Translations under genes and position numbers: made by a program | DNA from: Bradyrhizobium cosmicum | GTDB taxonomy: Bacteria; Pseudomonadota; Alphaproteobacteria; Rhizobiales; Xanthobacteraceae | NCBI RefSeq assembly: GCF_007290395.2 | Contig: NZ_CP041656.2 | Location: 4,092,001 to 4,156,000, forward strand | Length of the DNA: 64,000 nucleotides | Direction: 5' to 3' | Shown here: positions 18,821-27,432 of the stretch, in pieces | Layout of the letters: every line of letters starts with the position of its first letter | Position numbering within the stretch: the stretch's first letter is position 1 | The notes under the pieces: model-generated | Databases searched by the model: none | The model's input: only the letters and a program-made list of their open reading frames with translations | Told to the model about the DNA's origin: nothing

Positions 18821-20944
18821 ATGGCCAAGACGACGAAATCGACTCGCGTATCCGCGAGGACGGCAACCATCCACGACCAAAAGCTGGAACGCGGCGAAGG
18901 TGGCGAACTTCATCAGACCGCTGCCGGCAAGGCGAGCGTCCTCACCACGGCCCAGGGCGGCCCGGTGTCCGACGACCAGAACTCACTGAAGGTCGGGCCC
19001 CGCGGGCCAACCTTGCTCGAGGATTTTCATTTTCGAGAGAAGATTTTCCACTTCGACCACGAACGCATCCCCGAGCGGGTCGTGCATGCACGCGGATACG
19101 CGGCGCATGGGTTCTTCGAGACCTACAAATCGCTCGCGAAATACACCAAGGCCGACCTGTTCCAACGCGCGGGCGAAAAGACACCCGCCTTCGTTCGGTT
19201 TTCAACCGTTGCCGGAAGCAAGGGTTCGGTCGACCTTGCCCGCGACGTGCGGGGCTTTGCGGTCAAGCTTTATACGCAGGAAGGCAATTGGGATATCGTC
19301 GGCAACAACATCCCGGTCTTCTTCATTCAGGACGCCATCAAGTTTCCCGACCTGATCCACGCCGTGAAGGAAGAGCCGGACTGCGCATTTCCCCAGGCCC
19401 AATCGGCGCATGACAATTTCTGGGACTTCATAAGCCTCACCCCCGAGAGCATGCACATGGTCATGTGGGTGATGTCCGACCGCGCCATCCCACGCTCGTT
19501 TCGCTTCATGGAAGGGTTCGGCGTTCATACGTTCCGGCTCGTCAACGCCAAGAACGAATCCACCTTCGTCAAATTCCACTGGAAGCCGAAGCTCGGCCTG
19601 CAATCGGTCGTGTGGAACGAGGCGGTCAAGATCAACGGCGCCGATCCCGACTTCCACCGTCGCGATCTCTGGACTGCCATCAAGACCGGCAATTTCCCCG
19701 AATGGGAGCTGCGGCTTCAGCTGTTCGATCAGGACTTTGCCGACGCCTTCGAGTTCGACGTGCTCGATCCGACCAAGATTATTCCCGAGGAAATTCTGCC
19801 TCCCGTTCCGGTCGGACGGCTGGTGCTCGATCGGATGCCGGATAATTTCTTTGCGGAGACCGAACAGGTCGCCTTCATGACCCAGAATGTTCCGCCGGGC
19901 ATCGACTTCTCCAACGATCCCCTGCTCCAGGGGCGCAATTTCTCGTACCTCGACACGCAGCTGAAACGGCTGGGTAGCCCCAATTTCACTCACATCCCGA
20001 TCAATGCGCCCAAATGCCCGTTCGCTCATTTTCAGCAGGACGGACACATGGCGATGCGCAATCCGGTCGGTCGCGTCAATTACCAGCCGAATTCCTTCGG
20101 CGAAGGACCGAGAGAATCGCCACAGCGCGGCTTCACGCCGTTCCCCGAGGTGGTGGAAGGCGAAAAACGCCGTCTGCGTGCTGAGAGCTTCGCGGACCAC
20201 TACAGCCAGGCCCGTCAGTTCTTCATCAGTCAGACTGCAAGCGAGCAGTCGCACATTGCCGCGGCCCTGACGTTCGAGCTCAGCAAGGTAAAAATTCCGG
20301 CGATCCGGGAGCGCATGGTCTCGCATCTCCTCAACATCGACGAGACACTGGCCAGCAAGGTCGCGGACAAGCTCGGCCTGCAGAAGATGCCGAAGCCTGC
20401 CGATGCAGCCCTGCCAACGCGTCAGGATCTCGATCCTTCCCCCGCCCTGAGCATCGTGGAGAACGGTCCGGAGCGCTTCGAGGGGCGCAAGCTTGGTATT
20501 CTCGTCACCGACGGTTCGGACGCAGGCCTCCTTAAGGCTCTCAAGGCTGCCCTCGACAAGGCCGGGGCGACCTTCGAGATCATCGCGCCGAAGGTGACGG
20601 GCGCCGAAGCCAGCGACGGCGGCTGGATCGACGCCGATCAGATGATCGACGGAGGACCGTCCGTTCTCTACGACGCGGTCGCGCTACTGCCGGCTGCGGA
20701 TGCGATGGAGGATCTGCTGCTGGAATCCTCGGCACGCGATTTCCTCGCCGACGCGTTCGCGCACTGCAAGTTCATCGGCTACGTCGATGCGGCGCTGCCG
20801 CTTTTCGAAAAAGCGGGCATTGCCTCCGACGATTTCGATGAAGGCTGCATCTCGATCGCAAGCGCGAAAGAGGCCAAATCGTTCGTCGACAGCCTCGCCA
20901 AATTGCGGATCTGGGAGCGCGAGCCCCACGTCAAGATGCCCTGA
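18821..20944 (+). CDS. katE: Large-subunit monofunctional catalase (KatE/HPII type)
   Basis: A haem catalase disproportionating hydrogen peroxide in the cytoplasm. At 707 residues it belongs to clade II with a C-terminal flavodoxin/class-I-amidotransferase-like domain (about 555-700, [20 protein letters not shown]). Catalytic His89 lies in [13 protein letters not shown], the distal asparagine pair is N162-N163 in [13 protein letters not shown], and the proximal haem ligand is Y376 in [20 protein letters not shown] lies about 7 bases before the ATG. A tandem GGAACGGAAC at 18763-18772 resembles the -35 of EcfG general-stress promoters, but I see no matching -10. Confidence 0.97.
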   Translation: MAKTTKSTRVSARTATIHDQKLERGEGGELHQTAAGKASVLTTAQGGPVSDDQNSLKVGPRGPTLLEDFHFREKIFHFDHERIPERVVHARGYAAHGFFETYKSLAKYTKADLFQRAGEKTPAFVRFSTVAGSKGSVDLARDVRGFAVKLYTQEGNWDIVGNNIPVFFIQDAIKFPDLIHAVKEEPDCAFPQAQSAHDNFWDFISLTPESMHMVMWVMSDRAIPRSFRFMEGFGVHTFRLVNAKNESTFVKFHWKPKLGLQSVVWNEAVKINGADPDFHRRDLWTAIKTGNFPEWELRLQLFDQDFADAFEFDVLDPTKIIPEEILPPVPVGRLVLDRMPDNFFAETEQVAFMTQNVPPGIDFSNDPLLQGRNFSYLDTQLKRLGSPNFTHIPINAPKCPFAHFQQDGHMAMRNPVGRVNYQPNSFGEGPRESPQRGFTPFPEVVEGEKRRLRAESFADHYSQARQFFISQTASEQSHIAAALTFELSKVKIPAIRERMVSHLLNIDETLASKVADKLGLQKMPKPADAALPTRQDLDPSPALSIVENGPERFEGRKLGILVTDGSDAGLLKALKAALDKAGATFEIIAPKVTGAEASDGGWIDADQMIDGGPSVLYDAVALLPAADAMEDLLLESSARDFLADAFAHCKFIGYVDAALPLFEKAGIASDDFDEGCISIASAKEAKSFVDSLAKLRIWEREPHVKMP

Positions 20945-20950
20945 GCAAGG

Positions 20951-20985
20951 AAGGCCGAGGCGCGCTCATCGTGCGCCTCGGCTTT
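20951..20985. terminator. Bidirectional terminator between katE and the DUF5666 gene
   Basis: A perfect 10-bp stem, GCCGAGGCGC with GCGCCTCGGC, is flanked by AAG on the left and CTTT on the right. It lies between the convergent katE stop and the DUF5666 stop and can serve both. Confidence 0.75.
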
Positions 20986-20987
20986 GC

Positions 20988-22178
20988 TCAACGTCGGCCG
21001 CCGCCGCCCATCCCGCCGCCGGGAGCTCCGAAGCCGCCACCACCCATGCCGCCGCCGGGCCCCATCGGTCCGCCGGGCGAGCCCATGCCGCCCGGACCTG
21101 ACGGGCCGCTCGGGCCCGGCGCCGGGCTTGGGCTTGCACCTGGGCTGGATCCGGGCGCGGGCGCGCCCGGTGCACCGGGCTGACCACCGGTCGGGTTTGG
21201 CGCGGTACGATTCGGATGCAGGATGGAGCCGCCGGGCGACCGGTTGGGAGCGCCACCGCCGGACGGAGGTGCCCCCGGCCCGTGGCCGATGGCCTGTGCC
21301 GAATCCACCTGGAAGCCGCGCGAGCGGTCGAACACACCGTTGACCACCATGCGCGCTTCGCCGGCCGCCGGTCCGAAGCGCGACCCGTCGCGGGCGACGA
21401 AGCCGGAGCCGAGCTGGAGGTTCGACCCCGCCCGCTGCACATAAGCCTCGATCGACAGGCGGCTTGCGCCGACCAGATCCGAGAAATCATCGATCCGCGT
21501 GCGCGCAGCCTGCATCGTGCCCTGGCGCGCGCTGCCCTCGATCTGGACGCGCTGGCCGACCAGCAAGGGATCGACGCCGCTCAGCCTCAGCCCGCCGATG
21601 CGCAGTCCGTCGGGCCCGCGCTCGACGAGCCCCGTGACACGCTCGGTCGCCTCGCGTCGCGGCTCGACCAGGCTAGCGACGATCACGCCGTCGGTGCGGC
21701 GCAGACCGTAGACCGCCACCTGCGTGCCGGTACGGAGCTTGCTCTCCTTGTCGCTCGCGACGATCTTCTGGCCGAGCACGGTCAGCTCGTTGCCTTTCAC
21801 GGATTCGATCGGACCTGCGACCTCGCTCGCAATCGCAATGTTGCGCGTGACGAGCGTGCCGTCGGCCCGGCGGGTCGCGACCACGCGTGCGAGCTGCCCG
21901 ACCCGCAGCGCTTTGGGGCTCGCCGCTTCGCCGTCGATCCGGACGGGGACATCGCTGGCATAGGTGATGCGCTCGCCGTTGACGTAGATGCTGCCGAAGC
22001 GCTGGATCACGCCGACGATGCCGGTGCCGCCGATGCCGTGGTCGTCACCACGCGTGAGCCCGGTGCCGCCGATTCCCTGGTCGGTGCCGCGCCCGACCTG
22101 CGCCCGCGCCACGGCCGTGCCGGCGAGCCAAAATCCCGTCAGCAGCAGACGGCGGGAGATGAGCGGCGGCCGGCTCAT
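20988..22178 (-). CDS. DUF5666 domain protein with Gly/Pro-rich C-terminus
   Basis: A 396-residue exported protein. The N-terminus (SRRLLLTGFWLAGTAVARA) resembles a Tat-type signal with a twin arginine. Repeated small beta-barrel units follow (about 55-300, for example GVIQRFGSIYVNGERITYAS and VRVGQ-like turns), characteristic of DUF5666. The last ~95 residues are low-complexity, rich in glycine, proline and methionine (GPGGGMGGGGFGAPGGGMGG). Its ATG overlaps the stop of the upstream DUF6502 gene by 3 bases (ATGA), so the two are translationally coupled. The function is unknown. Confidence 0.8.
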   Translation of the reverse strand: MSRPPLISRRLLLTGFWLAGTAVARAQVGRGTDQGIGGTGLTRGDDHGIGGTGIVGVIQRFGSIYVNGERITYASDVPVRIDGEAASPKALRVGQLARVVATRRADGTLVTRNIAIASEVAGPIESVKGNELTVLGQKIVASDKESKLRTGTQVAVYGLRRTDGVIVASLVEPRREATERVTGLVERGPDGLRIGGLRLSGVDPLLVGQRVQIEGSARQGTMQAARTRIDDFSDLVGASRLSIEAYVQRAGSNLQLGSGFVARDGSRFGPAAGEARMVVNGVFDRSRGFQVDSAQAIGHGPGAPPSGGGAPNRSPGGSILHPNRTAPNPTGGQPGAPGAPAPGSSPGASPSPAPGPSGPSGPGGMGSPGGPMGPGGGMGGGGFGAPGGGMGGGGRR

Positions 22179-23050
22179 GAGGAACTACCTTCCTTGCCCG
22201 ACTTGGCCTCGCCCTCTTCGTCGGCATCTTCGCTGTAGATGTAGATGCCGAAATTCCAGCGGGCGTCACCGCCCTTGTCCTTGGCGAGCGCGCGGTTGGC
22301 CTCGCGGTTGGCCGTCTTCAGCGCGTCCATCGCAAGCTCGCGCGAGCGCGCTTCGAGCCGGCGTGCAAGCTTCGGCGAGATGTTGTTGTAGTGCACCGCG
22401 CGCTCGAGGAAGCGCGGCGCTGTGCCCGAGACGTTGCGTTCGGCCGCCGCGATATGGTCGTGCAGATTGCGGCCGAGATAGTGCCACTTGCTGTCGTCCT
22501 CGCCTGACGGGACGAAGGCGGCCTCGACCAGCTCGATCTCGTCGGCCGCGTTGATGGTGACGAGCTTGCGGTCGACCCATTCGTCGAGCACCGCGCGCGG
22601 TCGCACGTCCTTGGTGACGGAGGCGACGAGCTGCTCGAACGACGGCGCATCGCCCTCGGCGGTGCGCGGCAGGGCCAGCGGCTCGCCCTTCGCATCGGTG
22701 AACTCGGGCGCGGCGAGCCAGCGCGCGATCACGGCGCTCGTCAGCGACACCGCCGCCGGCGTCTCGTTCACGGGCGCGCCAGCGCCGCGCAGCCGCGCCA
22801 CCTCCTTGCGATGGATGCCGGTGAGCAGGCTGACGCGGCTGTCGGTCTGCTCCTTGCCTTCCAGCGCGAAATCATGCTCGGCGACGTTGACGAACAGCTC
22901 GCGAAGCAGTTGCGCCAGGGCCGGAAAGGTCATGCCGCTGCGGATGCAGAGCCGCACGAGCGGGCGCAGCAGCCGCGCCAGCGGCGCGTGCAGCTTCGCG
23001 GCGGCATTCGGCTGCGGAGCCGCCGCTTTGGACCCGGGCTTGGCATTCAT
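22175..23050 (-). CDS. DUF6502 family protein, possible DNA-binding regulator
   Basis: The 291-residue protein has no signal or membrane segment. Residues about 20-90 are helical and include SRVSLLTGIHRKEVARLRG, which reads like a helix-turn-helix recognition helix. This is inference, as the family has no assigned function known to me. The C-terminus is acidic. A TACAAT -10 ends six bases before the ATG, so the mRNA may be leaderless. It is the first gene of a two-gene operon with DUF5666, divergent from the glycan-export operon across twin palindromes it might itself bind. Confidence 0.75.
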   Translation of the reverse strand: MNAKPGSKAAAPQPNAAAKLHAPLARLLRPLVRLCIRSGMTFPALAQLLRELFVNVAEHDFALEGKEQTDSRVSLLTGIHRKEVARLRGAGAPVNETPAAVSLTSAVIARWLAAPEFTDAKGEPLALPRTAEGDAPSFEQLVASVTKDVRPRAVLDEWVDRKLVTINAADEIELVEAAFVPSGEDDSKWHYLGRNLHDHIAAAERNVSGTAPRFLERAVHYNNISPKLARRLEARSRELAMDALKTANREANRALAKDKGGDARWNFGIYIYSEDADEEGEAKSGKEGSSS

Positions 23051-23056
23051 GTCTGA

Positions 23057-23085
23057 ATTGTACCTGCGTCACACGTGGGACACAA
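23057..23085 (-). promoter_or_regulatory. Promoter of the DUF6502-DUF5666 operon
   Basis: On the reverse strand TTGTGT (23085-23080), a 17-base spacer and TACAAT (23062-23057) form a sigma-70-like promoter. The expected transcription start falls on or next to the ATG at 23050, implying a leaderless or nearly leaderless transcript. The -35 lies inside palindrome copy 1. Confidence 0.5.
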
Positions 23086-23131
23086 TCCCACATTTTCCCG
23101 TTTTGCATTGACGTGGTAAAATTTCCCACAT
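23073..23131. promoter_or_regulatory. Twin palindromic operators in overlapping divergent promoters
   Basis: Two 21-base copies at 23073-23093 and 23111-23131 share 16 positions (ACGTGG...CCCACAT). Each is itself palindromic: GTGGGA-N5-TCCCAC and GTGG-N-AAA-N-TTT-N-CCAC. Copy 1 covers the -35 of the leftward promoter, and copy 2 fills the spacer of the rightward one. A shared repressor site is the simplest reading. Confidence 0.6.
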
Positions 23132-23136
23132 ATACG
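23108..23136 (+). promoter_or_regulatory. Promoter of the glycan-export operon
   Basis: TTGACG at 23108-23113, a 17-base spacer and TATACG at 23131-23136 form a sigma-70-like promoter reading toward the 53-residue protein and the glycosyltransferase-permease fusion. The spacer is almost exactly palindrome copy 2. Confidence 0.5.
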
Positions 23137-23176
23137 AGACGCCACTGAGGGCGCGACGTAAAGGGACACAACACCC

Positions 23177-23338
23177 ATGCCTGACCGCTTGGTCCGCAAT
23201 TCCAGCTCACTGCGTGCCGTGCCGGCTCCCGACCGGGGACACGGCACAATAGAGCCGATCCTGCCGGCGCTGCTGCGCGGCGTGATCTTCATGTCGGTGC
23301 TGGCCGCACCGTTCGTCGCAGCACTTCTCGCAGGCTGA
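23177..23338 (+). CDS. 53-residue single-pass membrane protein at the head of the glycan operon
   Basis: The ORF starts MPDRLVRNSSSLRAVPAPDR, then carries one hydrophobic stretch (about residues 30-52, LPALLRGVIFMSVLAAPFVA) and stops at 23338, seven bases before the fusion gene. GGGA is 12 bases upstream of the ATG, a weak ribosome site. No family is recognised. Position just after the predicted promoter and tight spacing to the export gene suggest it is a real first cistron, perhaps a small partner of the transporter, or a leader that couples translation. Confidence 0.5.
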   Translation: MPDRLVRNSSSLRAVPAPDRGHGTIEPILPALLRGVIFMSVLAAPFVAALLAG

Positions 23339-23345
23339 CGCCGCC

Positions 23346-25298
23346 ATGCATCACAGCCAGGAAACCTTGCAAGAAACCTTGCACGAAATCCCGCGCCGCC
23401 CGTCGGTGCTCCACATCTTCAAGATCTATTATCCCGACCTGTTCGGCGGCACGCTGACAGTGATCCGCGACATCTGCGCCGGTCTGAAGGATGCTTTTGC
23501 CTCCGCCGTGCTGGTCTGCTCGCAATCTGCCGAGCCGCGCGAACTCGTCGTCAACGACGTGCCGGTCGAGCGCGTCCGCTCGTTCGGCAATCTCCTGTCG
23601 CTTCCCGCCGCCCCGACCTATCCATGGCGGCTGTGGCGTAAAATCGCCGAACACGACCTGCTCGCGCTCCACGCTCCCTTCCCGCTCGCCGATCTCGTCT
23701 TCGCACTGGGATTCGGCGCCAAGCGGCCACTGGTGGTGCACTGGCACGCCGACATCGTCACCCACGCCGGCCTGCGCTGGTTTATCGAGCCGTTGATGCG
23801 GCGAACTCTGCGCCGCGCCAAGGCGATCATCGTGTCGGACCACGTCCTGGTCGAGACCACGCCGCTGCTGCGCGAGTTCGACGACAAATGCCACGTCGTG
23901 CCGTTCGGCATCGACACGTCGGGATATGACTGGCCGAAGATCGAGCCGCACCATGTCAACGATCGCGGTCGGCTTGTGCTCGCCTGCGGCCGGCTCGTTC
24001 CGTACAAGGGGTTCGACGTCCTGATCCGCGCCGCGGTCAACCGCAAGTTCGAGGTCTGGATCATCGGCGAAGGCACCGAGCGGCCCCGGCTCGAGCAGAT
24101 GATCCGCGAGCTCGGCCTGACCGACCGCGTCCGCCTGCTCGGCTCGGTCAGCGACAGCGAACGCATCAAGCTGATGTGCCTGTCCGACGTCTTCGTGATA
24201 CCGTCGGTGACCAACGCCGAGACCTTCGGTCTGGTCCAGCTCGAAGCCATGGCCGCCGGTCGCCCCGTCGTGAACACGGCGCTCGATACCGCCGTGCCGC
24301 GCGTCGCACGCCACGGCATGGAGGCGATCACTGTGCCGCCGGGCGATGCCGAAAAGCTCGGCGAGGCCATCGACGCCCTGATCGGCGATCCCGAGCGCCG
24401 CCGGCGCATGGGATTGTCGGCCCGCACCCGCGCCCTCACCCGCTATTCCGCCACGGCTTTCCGGGAAGGCATGGAAACCGTCTACCGCAACGCCGTCACC
24501 GCGCCCTGCAGGGAATCGGCCACCGCAGCCGAACCATCGCAGGCGACGAGCTGGCCGGACAGCGTCCGGATCGCGGCCGCCTTGGCCTGGTCCGACATGC
24601 GGCACCGTTACGTCCGCTCGCTGCTCGGACCGTTCTGGATGTCGCTGCAGATGGCGATCGTGGTCGTGGTGCTGGGTTCGGTCATCGGCCAGATGTCGAA
24701 CGCCGACATCCTGTCGCGGCTCCCAATGCTGGCGCTGTCGATGACGGCCTGGACCTTCCTCAACAGCGTGGTGCTCGATGCGACCACGGCGCTGCAGAAC
24801 TCTGCGAGCCTGATCCGCGACCGAGCATTGCCGCCGGTGATCTTCCTGCTGCAATGCACGTTCCGCCAGGGACTGTTCGCGTTACATAACTCCTGCGTGC
24901 CGCTGCTGCTGTGGCTCGTCCTGTCGCACCACGACCTCTCTCACGCGCTGGCGGCGCTGCCCGGCCTGTTGCTGTTCGTGGCCTGCACCTTCGCCCTGAG
25001 CCTCGTCCTTGGCGCGATGGCAACGCGCTATCGCGACCTCAAGCCGATCATCGAATCCACGCTGATGCTCGCCTTCCTCGCCTCACCCGTGATCTGGTCG
25101 GCCGAAATGATCAACCACCGCGCGACGGTGATGCGGCTCAATCCGCTGACGCACCTGTTCGCGGTGTGGCGCGAGCCGCTTGCAGGCGGCCATGTCGACC
25201 CGACCAGCCTCGTCTACGTCCTCGTCACCCTAGCGCTGCTGATCTTTGCGAGCATGCTGACGTTGGTTTACCTGCGCAAAGCCGCATTTTGGATCTGA
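23346..25298 (+). CDS. Glycosyltransferase family 4 fused to an ABC-2 polysaccharide export permease
   Basis: One uninterrupted frame of 650 residues joins two usually separate proteins. Residues about 18-385 are a GT-B fold glycosyltransferase: an N-terminal GGTLTVIRDI turn, a phosphate-binding GRLVPYKGFD, and the GT4 EX7E motif with E292 and E300 in ETFGLVQLE. A linker (about 385-405) leads to an ABC-2/Wzm-like permease (about 406-650, RYVRSLLGPFWMSLQMAIVV, six predicted helices, ending LRKAAFWI). The predicted role is to extend and export a lipid-linked glycan with the ATPase encoded 2 bases downstream. The domain calls are firm; the coupled function is inference. Confidence 0.88.
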   Translation: MHHSQETLQETLHEIPRRPSVLHIFKIYYPDLFGGTLTVIRDICAGLKDAFASAVLVCSQSAEPRELVVNDVPVERVRSFGNLLSLPAAPTYPWRLWRKIAEHDLLALHAPFPLADLVFALGFGAKRPLVVHWHADIVTHAGLRWFIEPLMRRTLRRAKAIIVSDHVLVETTPLLREFDDKCHVVPFGIDTSGYDWPKIEPHHVNDRGRLVLACGRLVPYKGFDVLIRAAVNRKFEVWIIGEGTERPRLEQMIRELGLTDRVRLLGSVSDSERIKLMCLSDVFVIPSVTNAETFGLVQLEAMAAGRPVVNTALDTAVPRVARHGMEAITVPPGDAEKLGEAIDALIGDPERRRRMGLSARTRALTRYSATAFREGMETVYRNAVTAPCRESATAAEPSQATSWPDSVRIAAALAWSDMRHRYVRSLLGPFWMSLQMAIVVVVLGSVIGQMSNADILSRLPMLALSMTAWTFLNSVVLDATTALQNSASLIRDRALPPVIFLLQCTFRQGLFALHNSCVPLLLWLVLSHHDLSHALAALPGLLLFVACTFALSLVLGAMATRYRDLKPIIESTLMLAFLASPVIWSAEMINHRATVMRLNPLTHLFAVWREPLAGGHVDPTSLVYVLVTLALLIFASMLTLVYLRKAAFWI

Positions 25299-25300
25299 CC

Positions 25301-26041
25301 ATGGTCTCAATCAGCCTGCGCAACGTCTGTCTCGACTATCCGCTCTACGGCGCCTACGACTTCTCGCTGAAGCGGCGGCTGCTCGGTCACCTCATCCGCG
25401 AGCCGGGCGAGATGCGGACCATCCGCGCCGTCGACGATGTCACGATGGAGGCCGAACCCGGCGCCCGCATCGGTCTTGCCGGCCCCAACGGCTCCGGCAA
25501 GTCGACGCTGCTGCGCCTCATCGCCGGCGTGTACCCGCCGAGCAGCGGCCACCTTGAGGTCAGGGGCAACATCGTGCCCCTGCTCGGCCTGAACGCCGGC
25601 GTCAACCTGGATTTCGTGGCTGAGGACAACATCGCACTGCTGCTACGGATCGGCGGCCGCAAGCCGACGCGTAGCGTGATCGACGAGATCTGGGCCTTCA
25701 CCGAGCTCGAGACGCGGATGCAGCGGCTGCCTTTGCGGATGTTCTCCTCGGGAATGCTGATGCGCGTGCTGTTCGCCACAGCCACCGCCTTCCCGGCCGA
25801 CATCCTCCTGCTCGACGAATGGCTCAGCGTCGTCGACGAGCATTTTGCGGAGAAAGCCGAGCGGCGGCTGCAAAACCTCGTCTCGCAGGCGGCGATCGTG
25901 ATCATCGCCTCGCACGACCAGCCGCTGCTGCGGCGCACCTGCACCAGCATCATCAACCTCGACCATGGCCGCATCGCCTTGACCATGACGGTCGAGCCGC
26001 CGGCCACGCACACATTCGAGCTCCGCGAGAAACGCGCATGA
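25301..26041 (+). CDS. ABC transporter ATPase for polysaccharide export (Wzt/KpsT-like)
   Basis: A 246-residue nucleotide-binding subunit. Walker A is GPNGSGKST at 61-69, the signature loop is degenerate (FSSGM), Walker B is ILLLDEWLSVVDE, and the switch histidine lies in IASHD. It lacks the C-terminal carbohydrate-binding domain of O-antigen Wzt proteins, so it resembles the short KpsT/TagH-like type. The ATG at 25301 is 2 bases after the stop of the fused permease, its obvious partner. The stop overlaps the next ATG (ATGA). Confidence 0.93.
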   Translation: MVSISLRNVCLDYPLYGAYDFSLKRRLLGHLIREPGEMRTIRAVDDVTMEAEPGARIGLAGPNGSGKSTLLRLIAGVYPPSSGHLEVRGNIVPLLGLNAGVNLDFVAEDNIALLLRIGGRKPTRSVIDEIWAFTELETRMQRLPLRMFSSGMLMRVLFATATAFPADILLLDEWLSVVDEHFAEKAERRLQNLVSQAAIVIIASHDQPLLRRTCTSIINLDHGRIALTMTVEPPATHTFELREKRA

Positions 26042-27432
26042 AACAGACCATCCTTGTCGTCTCCGAAGCGCTGGGCGAGCCCAACCACAAGCGCGGCATC
26101 TTCCACTTCACGCGCGAGCTGATGCGCTCGCTCGCGGCCGAGGGCCACGAGCTGACACTGCTGGTCGAGACCTCCCGGCGTTATCGCAAGCTGCGCGGGC
26201 GCGGGCGGCGCACGAAGCTGTTTCCGTCGGAGGCGCGCAACATCGAGCTGCTCGCGCTCTATCGCTTCCTCGACGAGATCAACATGGCCGAGCCGCTGGC
26301 GCGCAACGGCCTGCGCCGAACGCTCGACTGGCTCCGCCACAAGGCGGCCATGTCGGTGTCGCTCGACTATGTCCTCTGCTTCCTGCGCGCCATCGGCCTG
26401 CGCGGACTGAATGCCCGGCGCATCGAGAACAAGACCGCAGCGATCGAATACGTCCCGCCCGACCTGCGCCACCTCGAGCTGTTCGGCGAGTTCCAGCTCG
26501 AGCCCGGCTTCTACAGCTACCAGGATTCCTCTGCTTTCTTCCTGCTGCCGCCGCCGCGGGTCGACGCGCGCGACTACGACGTCATCGTGGTGGACACGCC
26601 GACGCGGGTCGCGATCCGGCGCAAGCCGGGCGCCAAGGTGATCTGCGTAGTCCATGACCTGCTGCCGCTCACCGACCTCAAGCTCAGCGACGTCGCGACG
26701 AGGCTGTTCCTGTCGCGACTGCGGACCAGCCTGCGGCAGGCCGACGAGCTCGCCTTCGTTTCAAACTACAGCATGATGCGGTTCAGGGATCTGTTGCCGC
26801 AATTTGCGCACCTGCCGGCGCGGGTCGTGTATCCCCGCACCCGGTTCGACGCCCCGGATGTCCTGCACCTGCCAGCCCCGTCAGGTCGTCCGGGGCGGCC
26901 GAGCTTCGTCGTCATCGTCTCGAACGAGCCGCGCAAGAACGTCGCCACCGTCATCCGCGCTTTCCGTGGCGTGCCGCAGGCCGATCTCGTGGTGATCGGC
27001 TATGCCGGCGAGATCAACCGGATGCGCAATCTGCCGCCGAACGTTCGCTTCGCCGGCTATGTCGACGAGCATGAGAAGGCCACCCTCATTGCCGAGGCCC
27101 ACGGGCTGATCATGCCGAGCTTCGCCGAAGGCTTTGGCGTGCCGATCATCGAGGCGCTCGCCGCGAACACGCCGGTGCTGTGTTCTGATATCGCGGTGTT
27201 CCGCGAGGTCGCGGGCGACCTCGCGGACTACTTCGACCCGTTCTCGACCGACTCGATCGCGGCGTCCGTTACCCGTGTTATGACGCGGCAGGAGGAATGG
27301 CGCGGCAGGATCAAGGCGCGACGCAGCGAGCTCGCCGAGCGCTTCGGCTATGAGACCCAGGCCCGCGATTTCCTCGGACGTGAGGCGCCCGGCGCAAGCC
27401 TCGCCGCCGCACTGCTGGCATCGTACGGATGA
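26038..27432 (+). CDS. Glycosyltransferase family 4 protein
   Basis: A 464-residue cytoplasmic glycosyltransferase. The N-terminus MKQTILVVSEALGEP and the Rossmann-like C-terminal domain with SFAEGFGVPIIEALAANTPV (EX7E: the glutamates of EGFGVPIIE) place it in GT4. A large charged insert (about 60-150) precedes the acceptor-domain core. The ATG overlaps the ATPase stop by 4 bases, and the ligase gene starts the same way at its end, so translation is coupled along the operon. Donor and acceptor sugars are unknown. Confidence 0.88.
   Translation: MKQTILVVSEALGEPNHKRGIFHFTRELMRSLAAEGHELTLLVETSRRYRKLRGRGRRTKLFPSEARNIELLALYRFLDEINMAEPLARNGLRRTLDWLRHKAAMSVSLDYVLCFLRAIGLRGLNARRIENKTAAIEYVPPDLRHLELFGEFQLEPGFYSYQDSSAFFLLPPPRVDARDYDVIVVDTPTRVAIRRKPGAKVICVVHDLLPLTDLKLSDVATRLFLSRLRTSLRQADELAFVSNYSMMRFRDLLPQFAHLPARVVYPRTRFDAPDVLHLPAPSGRPGRPSFVVIVSNEPRKNVATVIRAFRGVPQADLVVIGYAGEINRMRNLPPNVRFAGYVDEHEKATLIAEAHGLIMPSFAEGFGVPIIEALAANTPVLCSDIAVFREVAGDLADYFDPFSTDSIAASVTRVMTRQEEWRGRIKARRSELAERFGYETQARDFLGREAPGASLAAALLASYG

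Noticed and set aside
21417..21430. GGTTCGACCCC, another T-arm-like string
   Set aside because: It lies within the DUF5666 coding region with no cloverleaf context.
23346..25298. Possibility that the fusion is two adjacent genes
   Set aside because: No stop codon separates the halves and no ribosome site with a start codon is evident at the junction near residue 400; it is retained as one gene.
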